From contig CP136068.1 in the NCBI GenBank assembly GCA_032622095.1, positions 189,768,613 to 189,832,612 on the forward strand: a stretch of 64,000 nucleotides of DNA. Reading direction: 5' to 3'. The position numbers and the translations under genes are program-made. Numbering within the stretch: position 1 is the stretch's first letter; the number at the start of each line of letters is the position of its first letter. The notes under the pieces were generated by a model that had not been told where the DNA came from, did not search any database, and worked only from the letters and a program-made list of their open reading frames with translations. Origin of the DNA: Siphonodentalium dalli (Eukaryota > Mollusca > Scaphopoda > Gadilida > Siphonodentaliidae). Positions 1-11,829 of the stretch are shown here, piece after piece.

Positions 1-755
1 TGTTTTATATTTAGATGTAAAAAGTTGATGAAACTGAATGCACAGGTGAAGGTAAATGGAGACTCGCATATATAAGAGAATGCATTGGCACAGGGTTTTT
101 GCTGAATTTCAGGAAGCTCCAGTCATGGAAAGGTTAAACCGTAACCCAACATGTCAGCATCCAGGTTGTTACCAACGCATCAGCATAAGTTGGCATCTGA
201 AGTCCGTAAAAATGAAAGTGTCAATGACACTGAAGCTTAACTTGGAGAGGGGCTAATAACAAATGTTACAGTTAATGGAGCGATAAGGAATGAAGATAGT
301 TGGTATGTCTATGTAATACTAAACACCCAATGTAAAATCGTAGATGGCCACTGGCAGCCATGAGTTTTAACAGAATTCAGAAAACAAGAGGCCGATCACG
401 ATCGGCAGATGTTTAGCCCATACCTTAGCAATAGCGATTAGCTATTTTTATAAATCCTTACACCAACCTTTTTCATGAGTGCAAAAGTTTCAACAATTCA
501 CACTTTATATAGTGATCATGTGAAAAATATTTAGTTATCACATTGTGTCAACAGGATTGGTGGAGGATGTTAATATTTTTAAGCAAATAAACCAAATGAC
601 CCGCACTATGCAGGTTAGGGGTGTGTTGTCATAAACTATGCCAAGAACTATAATCAATGGAAATATTTGAGTTATCAAATCGGATAGTATGGGGTTAATC
701 TTACCCAAACTAATGAACTCATAAACACAAAATAGTCTATAACAAGACAGTCAAT
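1..755. other. No gene seen; one dispersed repeat remnant
   Basis: I see no credible coding exon here. Bases ~45-135 carry a dispersed motif (CATATATAAGAGAATGCA followed by a block ending in AGCTCCAGTCATGGAAAGG) that recurs at 23860-23960 (minus), 26930-26970, 30480-30680 and 58500-58600 (minus). Around 208-250 a short stretch (AATGAAAGTGTCAATGACAC) recurs at ~12946 and ~52840. The rest is AT-rich sequence with no recognisable feature. Confidence 0.5.
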
Positions 756-2640
756 GACTGTGGGGTCGCTTACCGGACTGGCTAGAGGGGCTTCATGTAT
801 GTAGATTGGTGAATATCCACCTTGAAATTACCAGTTGTACACTACTGATCACCCCCCTCCTCCAGCTCAACAAGTCCCTTCCCATCGGGCTCCAGACTCC
901 CAAGTCTTAGGTTCGAATTTCACAACCGACATCTCAAACTTTCTCAATTGTTGGAAATTTCCAATCTCACAAGCGCCTTTTTATAAAACCATTTAGACAT
1001 GTTTGAAGCCCAATTATCCATGGACCCAAAACACCATACATGTATGTCAGATTAAACAGTCAGATAGTTCCAAGGTAGATGTTTTAATAAATTTGGTATT
1101 ACAATGATTTTATTAGACACAAAAGTGTTAACTCCCCATAGCCCCGTCATTTCTTAACAGGTTGACCTCATGTTCACAAATCTGAATCTCAGTCACTAAA
1201 ATATCGTCCATACTATATGTAAGCTAAATAGTCCAACCTCTCTTGAGAAGATGTCCCACCCTATTTAACCTGGTGACCCCCATCTGTAGAGCTTCACGAT
1301 ATTGACTCAAGTTATACCGACTACGGTATTGAAAAATATATCGCGATATGACTAAATACCGTGGCAAATATTTATCTGTCAAAATCTTATGAATTATTTC
1401 GCATTTATGACGAACTCATTCGCATCCAACACAAAATTTTACAAGACACTGGCTGCATGGGGCTACGTCGCTTTACTGTTCGCAGTCATGTCGGCAAACA
1501 AAGCAGAGCAACGAGCGTCATAGAGTCAGCGTCAACACGGAAATGGGAAAACTAATGGGTGTGTCGCTTACGTTCATAAATTCATAAATTGCCAGGGCGT
1601 CGCTTATAATTACAAAAAATAACATACTAATATTATTTAAATTTCCTCTTTATTTATATGAACACAACAAACAAAAATAAAATATTAAACAATGATAGTT
1701 ATTACACATAACAATTAGGAGAATGTTTATTACACATAACAATTAGGAGAATGTTTGCCGCTAAGAATGACAACATATTTACTTTTTCTGGTTTCAAACA
1801 TGCACGCTTAGGGCCGCTATTTGACCGGACTTGAAATTCTAGCTGAGTCTAATGAATGCCTAACTTGGCCTACCATATATACATCATTGCGATTATTTCG
1901 CCAATGGCGTATTACGTTTCTCACACTGGCCTGGGTGTAAGTAAACCAAATGTGTCGACACCATGTGTACAAACGTTAGCGCTTGTAAAAACAAACTTCA
2001 ATGAGCTGTGATCAAGAATGAATGCCCTGTGAGGACATTGGATTATGGCTTTGATGTACACGCAATGAAATTGTTTTATTACTTCCGACAACACACTCTA
2101 ATGAATTCAATTATTTATTCACTCAAATCGTCAAATATGACACAATGAGGCGCATGAACGAAGGCGTTGACACTAGTCTATTCAATTACTGATACAACCC
2201 TTTGCAGTAAAACAAAGAAACGCCGGTAGTACTTGATCCAAAACATCTATCTCTTTGTCTCCTTGATCTGTATCTTTGTCTCCTTGCTTATAGGAAGACA
2301 TTTCAACTAAGATTTATACGTTTTTTTAATTTTTTTAAATAAAAAAACCGACTAAATAATTGGAATATCGTCACCCACGATATACTGACTATCCATTTTT
2401 TTCGAAACCGACTACACGATATAAAAAATTATATCGCGATATGACTAAATACCAAAAAACCGTGAAACTCTACCCATCTGAATACATTTGAATCCCAGAC
2501 ACCAAAGAACCCTTCATACTAAATATCAGTATAATAGACATGATGGTCCTTGTGAAGGAAGCATATTAAGAGGGAAACTGTCCTTTTCTTGGCCCCAAAC
2601 AAGAACATTCCATGCTAAATAAGCCAACTAGTTATTGGCT
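756..2640 (+). repeat. Dispersed repeat R1, copy 1 (split by a hAT-like element)
   Basis: The flanks 756-1286 and 2473-2640 together align with 13340-14000: the same CACAACCGACATCTCAAAC, TTTCCAATCTCACAAGCGCC and CTCCCCATAGCCCCGTCATT blocks occur in the same order. The 13.8 kb copy is uninterrupted where this copy holds a 1.19 kb insertion, so it gives an empty site. No coding capacity is visible. The repeat class is not recognised. Confidence 0.8.
1287..2472. mobile_element. Non-autonomous hAT-like DNA transposon
   Basis: Termini are inverted: TAGAGCTTCACG at the left and TAGAGTTTCACGG on the complement of the right end. They are flanked by an identical 8-bp direct repeat, CCCATCTG (1279-1286 and 2473-2480), the duplication length typical of hAT. 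Subterminal blocks repeat TATCGCGATATGACTAAATACC-like motifs at both ends, probable transposase binding sites. The paralogous locus near 13890 lacks the insertion. No transposase ORF is present, so this is a non-autonomous copy. Internally, GAATGTTTATTACACATAAC is tandemly repeated near 1700-1755. Confidence 0.85.
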
Positions 2641-2689
2641 CTTGCAAACATATTTTAAGAATTATTATGTTGTGAAATAGTTATGTCTC

Positions 2690-3267
2690 TGGCTCTGCCC
2701 TTATTTGACTTTGTGATCCCATTTTCACAAATCTGTCACCCAAGGTAATTTCATACCAAATATAATCAAAATAGGCCATTTGATTCTTGCATAGAAGACA
2801 TATCATGAATTACCATGGAGAGAAAGAGTAATGTAGATGGCCTTGCACCTACTTGACCTGGTGACCCTGATTGAACAAATCTGAATCACACATCACCAAA
2901 GGAGCCTCAATATTAAATATGAGCTAAATAGAGCTGGTGGTTCTTTAAAAGAACACTTTTCAAGTTTGCCAAATATGTTCTATTGAAGTGGTGGATGTGG
3001 GAGTGTTAAATGTCCTGTTGAAAGATTTGAACAATACATATGATAGATTATTGTTGTAATTGGGAATTAATGACCTCTAGCAGATCTCCAGGAAATGTTA
3101 ATAAAAATGTCAGATTTCACTTGTAATGTGTAGGCATACCCCGCATACAGTTAGAGCCAAAGTAAATGCTTCTTATTAATGATTCTCTGTCAAGAATTTG
3201 AAGAAATATTATTTTTGTGACCAGGGTGGCAGAAGCAGTGAATTTGAGTAAAGGGCCAGGGCGGGGC

Positions 3268-3312
<45 letters not shown>

Positions 3313-3725
3313 GACCATGGAGTTGAATAAAAAAAAATGTTTTTAAAAATATTTTTTGGAGTTATGTCCCTGGCCCCGCCCACATTTGACCCAGTGACCT
3401 CATTTGAACAAATCTGAACCCCAGTCATCCAAGGATCCTTCATACGAAATATGAACCCATTTGGCCTGATGGTATTTGAGAAGATGTTTAAAAGAATTAC
3501 CATGGAGGGAAAGAGTTATGGCCCTGGCTTCGAAACTATTTGACCCAGTGACCACATTTGAACAAATCTGAATGTGAGTCACCTAGGGAATATCCACACC
3601 AAATATGAACCCATTTGGTCTAATGGTTCCAGAGGAGAAGAAGTTTAAAGAATTGTTGACGGATGGACGGACGGACGACGGACGAGGAGTGATGACTATA
3701 GCTCCACCGGAGACTTCGTCTCAGG
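2690..3725 (+). repeat. Cluster of degenerate ~180 bp repeats with GACG tail
   Basis: Repeated blocks of the type 'TTATGTCCCTGGC...TTTGACC..GTGACC...GAACAAATCTGAA...CCTTCATAC' appear near 2690, 2850, 3360 and 3530, and again at 14220-14470. The cluster ends with a GGACGGACGGACGACGG tract (~3660-3690) followed by a TAGCTCCACCGG...CAGGTGAGCTAAAAA tail, a tail style that recurs with variations elsewhere in the window (13130, 30250, 53580). No open frame persists through the units. The small antisense ORFs here are translations of repeat sequence. Confidence 0.65.
3270..3309. repeat. (AT)n microsatellite
   Basis: About 20 uninterrupted AT dinucleotides inside the degenerate repeat cluster. Confidence 0.95.
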
Positions 3726-3929
3726 TGAGCTAAAAAGCATGTCATTGGATTTAGAAACCCATACAATAAGTCAGTCTCAAAAATACCAGCACCGTTAATA
3801 TTATCCTGGAGCCCATATGCAATTGAGGGAATTTCAAAATAAGACATTTCCTCTAATAATGAATATTCAATTGGTGATTTATTGAAACCCTTACTGAACC
3901 TGGATCAAAGTGAAAGGGAAAATGTTATA

Positions 3930-3931
<2 letters not shown>

Positions 3932-3961
<30 letters not shown>
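3932..3961. repeat. (TA)n microsatellite
   Basis: About 15 TA dinucleotides between the repeat cluster and the large inverted-arm element that begins at 4093. Confidence 0.95.
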
Positions 3962-3963
<2 letters not shown>

Positions 3964-4092
3964 AAACAAGGCCTGCCAGCCACCACTGGTCAGGCTTAGC
4001 ATGTAGTATATAATGCCCATAGCTATAAATAACTCATTTCAATAACACATGGTCTGTGTGATATGTTCTCTTCAAATTGGCAGCAGCAAACA

Positions 4093-4550
4093 CACAGTGT
4101 ATAAACCGTACAAACATTAAATCGGAAGTTGTTTTCGAAAAGACGAAAAATGCTATTTTTATAACGTAAATGTGACAGAAATATCACAACAACACCACAA
4201 CATCCAAGTTTCAGGAGGACACACGGTCGCACCACATCTAATAACGTAATTATAAATTGTACATACACATTTGCCGATCGTAAGCGGGGGCCATTTGAGC
4301 GAAGGACTCTGTTTAATAGATAAAAACGGCCTTTGATCACTTCAGAAAATAATTTTCTCGCAAAAATTCCCTCTTCAAATGTCATTTTAACACATATCCA
4401 GCACCTTTCAGAAATCCCACTATATTGCAACGGAAAGGCCGTTACGTGTGTAACATATATGGACATGCCCTTGGCTCGAGTGTATTCACAATTTGAACGT
4501 AGAGAGTATTGATTTGGACACCCCGCTCTCCGTCTATGTACGCCTAGTTG
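4093..4550 (+). repeat. Left inverted arm of the CACAGTG element
   Basis: Matches the complement of 6886-7344 along its whole length with scattered substitutions and small indels, for example across the TTGTTTTCGAAAAGACG and GATCGTAAGCGGG blocks. Confidence 0.9.
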
Positions 4551-4879
4551 TTTAAGTTGATGATCACTAGTTGCCAAAAATATGTACGCCAAGTTGTGAT
4601 GATGGGATTTATGTGCAAAGACGAACCCATGAATTAGGTTTCCATATTGGAGATACTCGGCCTCCCGATGGTCATTATTAACCTTCAATCACAAGAGAAA
4701 GGCACTGTTTTGCTCCACATCCGTTTTCCGAATCTGGGATAGGGACCCACCCCATCCAAACTGCTTCAAATGACTATTTTACTCAGTTTTCCTGGTCTAT
4801 CTTTTCTTATCAATGTTCCGTATCATGATTATAGAAGCATTCCTACTTTTATATACCAACAGCACTGTAAAGTTTCAAA

Positions 4880-5336
4880 ACAATTCTCCAATAAATGTTG
4901 GCTGTACGGTATGCTGATGGATTGACATTTTAAATCCAAGATGACTTCAGGTGCCCATGTTTGTTTTAAACAAATTTTGCTAAACAATGGAGGCTCCCAT
5001 CTAGAGGTCACGTCGAAGATCCATATGGAGTTGGGTGACAATTGGATGAGAAATGTGACCTGTAAGATGTTCTAAAGTATTTGGTCATACAAAGAGTAAA
5101 ATCCAAGATGGCCAAAATGGCAGCCATTTATTTTACAAAATTTGGGAAAAAATCTAAGGCACCCATCGAGAGGTCACAAAGAAGATCCATATACAGATTG
5201 GTGATGATCGGATGAGGGATAAGCTCTGCATTTTGTGTTAAAGGATTTAGTGATGCAAAGAGTAAAATCCAAGATGGCTGCCAGTGGCCATATTTTTCAT
5301 AAAAAAATCATTCAAATTTGACAGCTCCCATCTATA
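4880..5336 (+). repeat. Degenerate copies of the CAAGATGGC satellite unit
   Basis: Two or three divergent units carry the blocks 'ATGCAAAGAGTAAAATCCAAG', 'AAGATGGCTGCC' and 'CCATATACAGATTGGTGATGATCGGATGAGG'. They resemble the ~160 bp arrays at 20.1-21.1 and 52.9-53.6 kb but have drifted further. No coding signal. Confidence 0.6.
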
Positions 5337-5711
5337 CCCTGCTAGACAAAACAAGTGTCCACTTAACTGCGGTGCGGTTATCGTTGCCACCACGGCCGAA
5401 ATGCAACTACACCACGGTTCCACCGGCTAAATACAGTTGGGCCGCGGTTTAATCGCCATTTGGCATGGTGTAGTTGCCATGGTGTACTTTCATCAAACTG
5501 AAAAAAGACAATACAAATCAAAAATCTAACCACGGTGTACATGCCATTCGGCTGCGAGGGTAGTTGCCTTTCGGCCACAGTGAGTTTGCCGTTTGGCCGC
5601 AGTGTACTTGCCGTTCGGCCGCGGTGTTCAACTGCAGTTACAAACTCTGACACCGCGGCCGAACGGCAAATACACCGCGGTGCCAATGGACACTTGTTTT
5701 GTCCAGCGGGG
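5337..5711. mobile_element. Short inverted-repeat element with internal GCCGCGGTG repeats
   Basis: Ends are inverted: CCCTGCTAGACAAAACAAG at the left and CCCCGCTGGACAAAACAAG on the complement of the right end. TA flanks both sides (5335-5336 and 5712-5713), consistent with a Tc1/mariner-type or other TA-targeting MITE. The interior is unusually GC-rich for this window and repeats TTCGGCCGCGGTGTACTTGCCG-like units in both orientations, so the whole could fold back. It lies nested inside the CACAGTG element. Confidence 0.65.
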
Positions 5712-5779
5712 TAGTTGATCCTCGACCCATATACCGAATAACGTTGAAATCTGTCAAAGTTTGTTTTAACACATTTGTT

Positions 5780-6250
5780 TTATTTTATTACAGTGTTTTA
5801 ATAGTCTATTTTTATTTGAAGAGTTAAAAGTACTCAATCCGAAATGTCGCTCGCAAATCTGCGAAAATTACTATTTCCTTGGCATCGGCGGTAAAATATA
5901 TTTGATTCGAGTCGCGGAACCGACCCATCAAAGCTCAGAGTGATCAGATCTCGATGTTTGAATTCTATTATTTTTATTTTAATTGGCCCAGTAAATAGTC
6001 GATGAGAAGACTTCTCTGAACAAATTGCGGATGAAGATTGATAACTCTAAAAAACAAGTGACTTTTTTGTGTCAGATATTTGACAATAACATGTTTTGGG
6101 GCAATTTTATTAGTTGACTGTGATTAACATTAGTTTTGGGCAATTATTCGATTCTTATAACTGAAGCGGCATTTAAAAACAAATGTTGTTGTTGGAATCT
6201 GATGATATGGGGACCATCGAATCGGCTTGAGTACCTTTACGTGAAGAGTT
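5780..6250 (+). repeat. Dispersed repeat R2, copy 1
   Basis: Matches the reverse complement of ~36350-36870: shared blocks include TACTATTTCCTTGGCATCGG against its complement near 36790, and GGCATTTAAAAACAAATG.../ATATGGGGACCATCGAATC near 36420-36460. A further partial copy is at ~39950-40040. No coding frame persists, and the class is unknown. Confidence 0.6.
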
Positions 6251-6885
6251 TACATTTATTTGAAGAATCTACTATTGTGTTATGCTTTCATTTACACCAG
6301 GTTGAATAAATTATTTTTAATAGAACTATTTACATATGAGCCTTTCCATGCCAATGTGCATTGATAGATCCTTGAGCATTTAGCAAGCTGACATTTTTAT
6401 TACCCCTTGGTGTCATTCCTCATTATTAACTGCTGATGAACTCAAACCCCCTACCAAGGGATAAGTGCATATGTATACATATTACATAATAGAAGCATTC
6501 TTAAAACCTTCTGTCCCATTATTTTGAAGAAAAATGACTCTAGGAACAAAATTACAGGGCCAGGAAAAATGTGTAAGCATGGCTGCAGAACCAACCACCG
6601 CCAGCCTAGTGTTCGGAAAACAATTGCAGACCCCACCCTTGACCTATACACAATTTCATCACAGAATACAACATATTTCCTCAACCCCAAAATACAGTTT
6701 TGTTACATGCGGAGTCGAATAAAAGTAGCTAAATAGTATCGGAATACCTTGTTTGATTCAGGCAGAGTCTATAAGTTCAATGACGTGACATTTCGAAGAC
6801 ATAGTAATGTTTAAGTGGGTCGAAAGGAACATATCATTACTGTACGATTCCTGTATAACATCGCAACTAGTATTGTCGTCATACA

Positions 6886-7344
6886 CAACTAGGCGTACAT
6901 AGACTGACGAGTGGGTTGTCCAAATAAACACACTCTACTTTTAAATTGTGAATACACTCGAGCCAATGGCATGTCCATATATGTTGCACACATAACGGCC
7001 TTTCCGTTGCAATATAGTGGGGTTTTTGACAGATGCTGGCTATGTGTTAACATGACATTTGAAGAGGGAATTTTTGCGAGAATTTTTTTTCTTCTGAAGT
7101 GATCAAAGGCTGCTTTCATCCATTAAACAGAGTCTTTCGCTCAAATGGAGCCCGCTTACGATCGGCAAATGTGTATGTACAAATTAATTACGTTTATAGA
7201 TGTGGTGCGACCGTGTGTCTGTCTGAAACCTGGATTTTGTGGTGTTGTTGTGATATTTCTGTCACATTTACGTTCTAAAAATAGTATTTTTCGTCTTTTC
7301 GAAAACAACTTCCGATTTAATGTTTGTACGGTTTATACACTGTG
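6886..7344 (-). repeat. Right inverted arm of the CACAGTG element
   Basis: Inverted partner of the left arm. It ends in CACTGTG immediately before the AAACA duplication. Confidence 0.9.
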
Positions 7345-7349
7345 AAACA

Positions 7350-8430
7350 GGTAATATGATAATATGCAAGGCATATAAACGACCCCGACATAATAGTAAG
7401 AAGACGGACAATGCATAGGATCGTGCAAATAGTCGTGGAACTATATGCATATAGGCCTATATATTAGGCCTATACGCATGTCAGCGATGCGAATGCTTGA
7501 TTGTTAGTGCAGATCGTTTTGGATGCCAGTGGACTTCGATGAGTACATGATGCCTTAATATAGCCTATCGGCCTTTGATAATAAAAGCCTCTATACTGTA
7601 ATGTATATAGTGAATGCTATAGACTACAATGTACGTCGCTGCGATTAAGCGAAGATGACACAATGCGTCCAGTCATGTCTGGATTCTGGCCCGCAGAGAC
7701 AAATGACGTTTTGACGTCACGACGCCGTAACTGCCTTCATTTAGCTGACAAATGAAACTGATCTAATATTAACCTTTGCATGACATATTCATAACAACTT
7801 ACTGTTTATAAATAAATACTTCAGTTGTCCATTGCCACATATCGGAAGTTGTGAAGTAGTAAATTCGTTTCATTGCTGATTCCGCGATTTTGTGAAACCA
7901 CTGCCGGAAGTCACGTGATTTTTCCACGAAAATGTTGTGTGAATAAAAATTTCTCCTTCACGGTATACTGTAATTTATGTGTGACGTCACAAGTATGCGC
8001 GCCCATCTGTTACCTATACACGACCTGAGCTCGGGCGCGCAAGCGCGCCGAGCTGGGTCTTTAATAATTACTTGAATTATAAAGGACCATAACTCTGTTA
8101 AAATATATCGGATCAAACCCATATTCGAACTCGATCTGTAAATTCATATACCAAATTTGGTGTTGATCAGATGAAAAATGTTTTGAGTCATAGCAGCTTG
8201 GGTGAATTCTAATTAAACATAAGAGTTAAAAGGGTTAATTAAACAATACCAGAAACCATACAGATGAAGAACATGCTAAGAAAAACCTAGGTAAGAAATA
8301 TGAGGCAGATCAAAAGAAATATGTTCAACTTATTGCATAGGATAGCATGTGTGTGGAGGGTTAATTATTTTCTAAACCGATCAACCAATCAATTCCAAAA
8401 ACTATACAGGTGAGGGGTGTGGTATGGGTA
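7350..8430. other. No gene seen; CRE-like octamers and a GC hairpin
   Basis: No exon-like ORF. Perfect CRE-type octamers TGACGTCA occur at ~7713 and ~7982. At ~8026-8058 an inverted repeat AGCTCGG(G)CGCGC / GCGCGCCGAGCT forms a strong stem with a short loop. Whether these belong to a promoter or to the end of a transposable element cannot be decided. Confidence 0.4.
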
Positions 8431-8434
8431 CACA

Positions 8435-8565
8435 TAAAAATGGTAAACTCCCATCTGGAGGTCACCCAGAATATCCATAAAAAGTTTGGTGATGATCGGA
8501 TAAAGGATGTGGCCTATACAGTGAACTGAAGGATTTAGTCATGTAAAGAGTAGAATATATTGGAC
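8435..8565 (+). repeat. Single diverged satellite-type unit
   Basis: Carries the block 'AACTCCCATCTGGAGGTCACC...AAGTTTGGTGATGATCGGAT...GTCATGTAAAGAGTA', related to the units near 5160 and 13040. Confidence 0.55.
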
Positions 8566-10440
8566 ATCCTTTTATGGCCCGACGAAACGGCAATTTCAAC
8601 ATCGAATCGAATCTTGAATCAAATCATGATGTTTCGAAATCGAATCAAATCTCGAATCAAATCTTTGTCAAACACTTTAGTAGATTGACGGTACCGATCA
8701 GTGGGAGGTACGAGAAAAAAAAATGGGGGCAAATGTCCAATGATTTTATAACGTCAGTGACTCGTCTGCGCATGTACGCTTCACCCTGTCGTGCACAGCA
8801 GGCACGCGCAATATCAAAATTGCGCATCGTGACTTAGGAATGGAGCATAAGCAAATGGGATTACAGGAACTATGTATAGTATCCCAACTTGGGCATGTCA
8901 TGAAAGCTCAATGGTCAACCATATTTCATTTCCCAGATAACATATGCTGTATAAAGATGTTGATCGGATTTGGACACGACATGTTGGAGCCCGAACTGTT
9001 TAATATATTTATATCGTGTTAAGTTTTGAAAAATCTCCTTTTCGTGTTTTTCTTTAGGCTCTTACGTTAATTAATCTCACCGCTGTCTGTTCAAATAAGC
9101 ACCCATTTTCGACACAAGGACGCACATTTTGAGTCAATAAATCTATTTTAATTCTTAAATCACATTTAATAACCATTTGTATCAAATTATGAAATTAATA
9201 TCAATAAGGGAATCTCGAAAGTGTACTTTGATGAATAACGACACAAAGTGATCAACAGGCATCTTTTTACACAACGATTGGGAAGAGCAATATCTCTATC
9301 CACCAGGATAATCTCTAGATTGAACTTGTAGTTGTAAATCAAATTACGGTATATGTAGGGGGTAGTTGGTTGGTTTAACACAAGAAGCTACCATGTACAT
9401 ATACAGGGATGTGGTTAGAGGGGGTGGTGGGTGAATCTTAGATAATTCCCGGGACACCTGAGGATTTCCGCAATTAACTTAATAGATATCACACAATTAT
9501 ATTACAAATATGACATTATACTTTTGATTTCAATTGAATATGAACATGCAGATATAGGCTCTATTCAGAATTTGTATTTACATACTATATTGTTGAATTG
9601 CATTTAAAAGTAGAAATTGACTTATGTTGAATCGATACTGTCCACTAGGAAATTGTGGCTTCGAGTTTGGGTATCGATCAAAACAGCCCTGGATATTTCC
9701 TGGGTGGAGTCCCAATGTTGGCAAAATTGTCGAACGTTGGAAATATCTCAAGTAGTCTGACTCGAGATTACTTGAAAATTTCAGACCAAGTATATGTTGA
9801 AATTGTTTGATACCTCACACGACAGGGGATACAGGATTATCTCATTCAAAAACTTCAGAATATTTGAGACAGACTATATATTATGTTAATTAGCTACCAA
9901 TTAATTCAATAATTTGCTAATTAGTATTCAATAACAGTTAACTAAAATATTATGGTAGAAATGTTTCACGATTCTGGTGAAAATTGTTTCCACAATTTGA
10001 ACAAAATAATCATGCCTATATTGTGATATTAACAGTTAATAATAAACATTATTATTTGCTAATTAACCAAATTAGTATGCATAACTCATTAGATAATCAA
10101 GTTTTCGTATATAAATATCAAGCTTATACAATGAAAATCAACTATGTTACGTTTCATTGATCCAACTTCAAAAGTATCCGAATTACAATTAATAATCTGA
10201 ATTTTTAAGGGAAATAGCCTCCAAAAAGTGGTGCCATAATCCAGGTCAAACCACCATTGCCCAATGGCTTGATTTTCACCAAAATGTGGCTATTTTTTGA
10301 CACATTATTGATCATCAGTAATACTTGTTCTTTTGTCAAACTTTTGGTATCAAAATGATCAGATATGTACACTCTCTTCCATGGAATATAATTCAATAAA
10401 CAACATTACTATGACTGAACTCTCTAATTGAAGAAGCTAT
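8566..10440. other. No gene seen
   Basis: AT-rich sequence. An ORF at 8574-8837 is driven by an imperfect AATCGAATC/AATCAAATC reiteration and has no protein-like features. No repeat partner within the window was noticed for 9000-10400. Confidence 0.4.
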
Positions 10441-10510
10441 CTATGCCTGACAGATTCTCTTAGAAATATGCAATAGAAAAGAACTGACATTCTCAATCAA
10501 TTGTTATATG

Positions 10511-10738
10511 GACAATAAAAGTGTAGTTGATGCAGTTCATTTTACGCATCTTGTTGATGACAAATGTTTAAGAATTGAACTGGGTGCATTTAAACAATCA
10601 TTGGAGAGAAAAGAAATTGAAACTGAAATGGTGTCCTGGATGGTGCAGTTTCTCTAACTGTCTCACTAAGACAGGAACTTCGGCAGCTCAATTACTTGCA
10701 GCTTTTCATCGAGGGGAAAGTTGCAATGGATGTGTAGA
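10511..10738 (+). pseudogene. Copia-type pol remnant, RNase H C-terminal part
   Basis: Translation starts with DNKSVVDAVH and continues with LVDDKCLRIELGAFKQSLE. After one frameshift (around the TGGTGTCCTGG block) it goes on as CLTKTGTSAAQLLAAFHRG. The order DNKS...DKRLRI..GA..(K/Q)...LTK.G.S...LL is the usual end of the RNase H domain in Ty1/copia-type polyproteins. The reading is broken and short, so this is a dead copy. It is followed by a purine-rich tract (AAAAAGGAGGGA, ~10859-10870) and then TGTTAG at 10874, as expected for a polypurine tract and the start of a 3' LTR. The LTR end is not resolved. A second copy of the 3' part is at 12505-12875. Confidence 0.65.
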
Positions 10739-10873
10739 TCAAATGTAAATAAAATCAACAATAATTGATTCTCACATATGTACAGACTGTCAATAAGTTC
10801 CATTTGTATGGTTTTAATGAAAAGTGGAAAACAAAAAAATAAAATTTCATTCATAAAGAAAAAGGAGGGACTT

Positions 10874-11010
10874 TGTTAGTGTGATCTAAAATAATCAGGA
10901 TCGACTGTCGAATAAACCCTAGATCATGCGCAGTGAATGAAGTTGGTCGTGATGTAAACAGCAAATATAGCAACACAACATAGATGTTCCTGCTGTGTGT
11001 TGCGAAAAAA
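10874..11010 (+). repeat. Possible start of a Copia-type 3' LTR
   Basis: Begins TGTTAGTGTGATCTA right after the polypurine-like tract. The same junction recurs at ~12755 after the second RNase H remnant. I cannot find the CA end or a second full LTR, so the right border is arbitrary. Confidence 0.35.
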
Positions 11011-11760
11011 TGATTTTACCACTATGAGTTCAGGGAGCGAGTACTCTATATACCTCTGGCTGTGAAATTTAGAATATATTTTATTTGGTGTACATAATAT
11101 ATTGCATGTTGCATTGTGCAACTAATCTAATAGCTTAGGTTGTATTATTATTTTCACATGGAGATGGCTACTATCTTTGCTATTTGAAGGATTAGGAAAG
11201 CCCACCATTCAGGAGAAGGAGACCCTTCTACAGGCACTTTTACAGAGGCGGTGATGCCCCGACTTGGAAGTGGCGAAGGCGCTATTCTCAATGTCCTCCC
11301 TTCTTTGATAGCTATGTGGCCCTGATGCCAGATTCCCCAAAAAGACGCCATGGTCGTGGTTACAGGCGAAATAAAAGCTTTTGTTGTAGCTCCTTAAAAG
11401 AGTTTTGTGGATCCAAGCAAGTTTTAACCCTTTCTTTCCTAAATGGATTCTACCTTCAGTTACAAAGTATACATTGGAATGGTCCGAGTCCTTTTTATTA
11501 GTTCAAGTATTTCCTTAGCATGATACAACGCGTGACTTGTAAACTGAAAATGTAATACTTTAGTCTGTCATGTGCAACATGTAAACCAGCAGTTATGAAC
11601 CAAGATACTGATTGGTGACATGATTTCTAAGTATTTTTTGGACATCCAATCAGATAGACAAACCAATTAGTAATAGCGTGCTAGCATACTCCTACCGTGG
11701 CAAATTCAACCCGCATTATCCGTAAACCCAACAAAAAAGATTTTTAACTTTAAAGAAAAA
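11011..11760. other. No recognisable gene
   Basis: Around 11154-11460 both strands contain fairly long but interrupted frames (for example GEGDPSTGTFTEAVMPRLGSG on plus, with stops after it). They could be an eroded exon or part of the Copia-type element upstream. I do not recognise a domain. Confidence 0.3.
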
Positions 11761-11829
11761 TTTGGATTAATGATATCGATATGGTGTCGCAAGAGGCTTG
11801 AACAGAAAAAAATATTCAAATTGGTTCAT

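Larger units (their letters stand above)
4093..7344. mobile_element. 3.25 kb DNA transposon with ~459 bp inverted arms, CACAGTG ends and 5-bp duplication
   Basis: Arms 4093-4550 and 6886-7344 are near-perfect inverted copies. They begin exactly at CACAGTGTATAAACCG on both ends and finish at CAACTAGGCG/CGCCTAGTTG internally. The element is flanked by the perfect 5-bp direct repeat AAACA (4088-4092 and 7345-7349). CAC(A/T)(A/G)TG-type termini plus 5-bp duplications are features of the Transib/RAG-like group, and CACAGTG is also the V(D)J recombination heptamer. No nonamer-like block at a 12- or 23-nt spacing is evident, and no RAG1/Transib core is visible inside, so classification is inference. 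The ORF running through each arm is a translation of the inverted repeat, not a gene. The interior holds a nested element (5337-5711) and dispersed repeats. Confidence 0.75.

Noticed and set aside
4023-4688. 221-residue minus-strand protein
   Set aside because: It is a translation of the left inverted arm of a transposon plus flanking sequence. The right arm shows the same residues with stops, and no domain is recognisable.
8574-8837. 87-codon ORF
   Set aside because: Driven by AATCGAATC-type reiteration, with no protein-like features.
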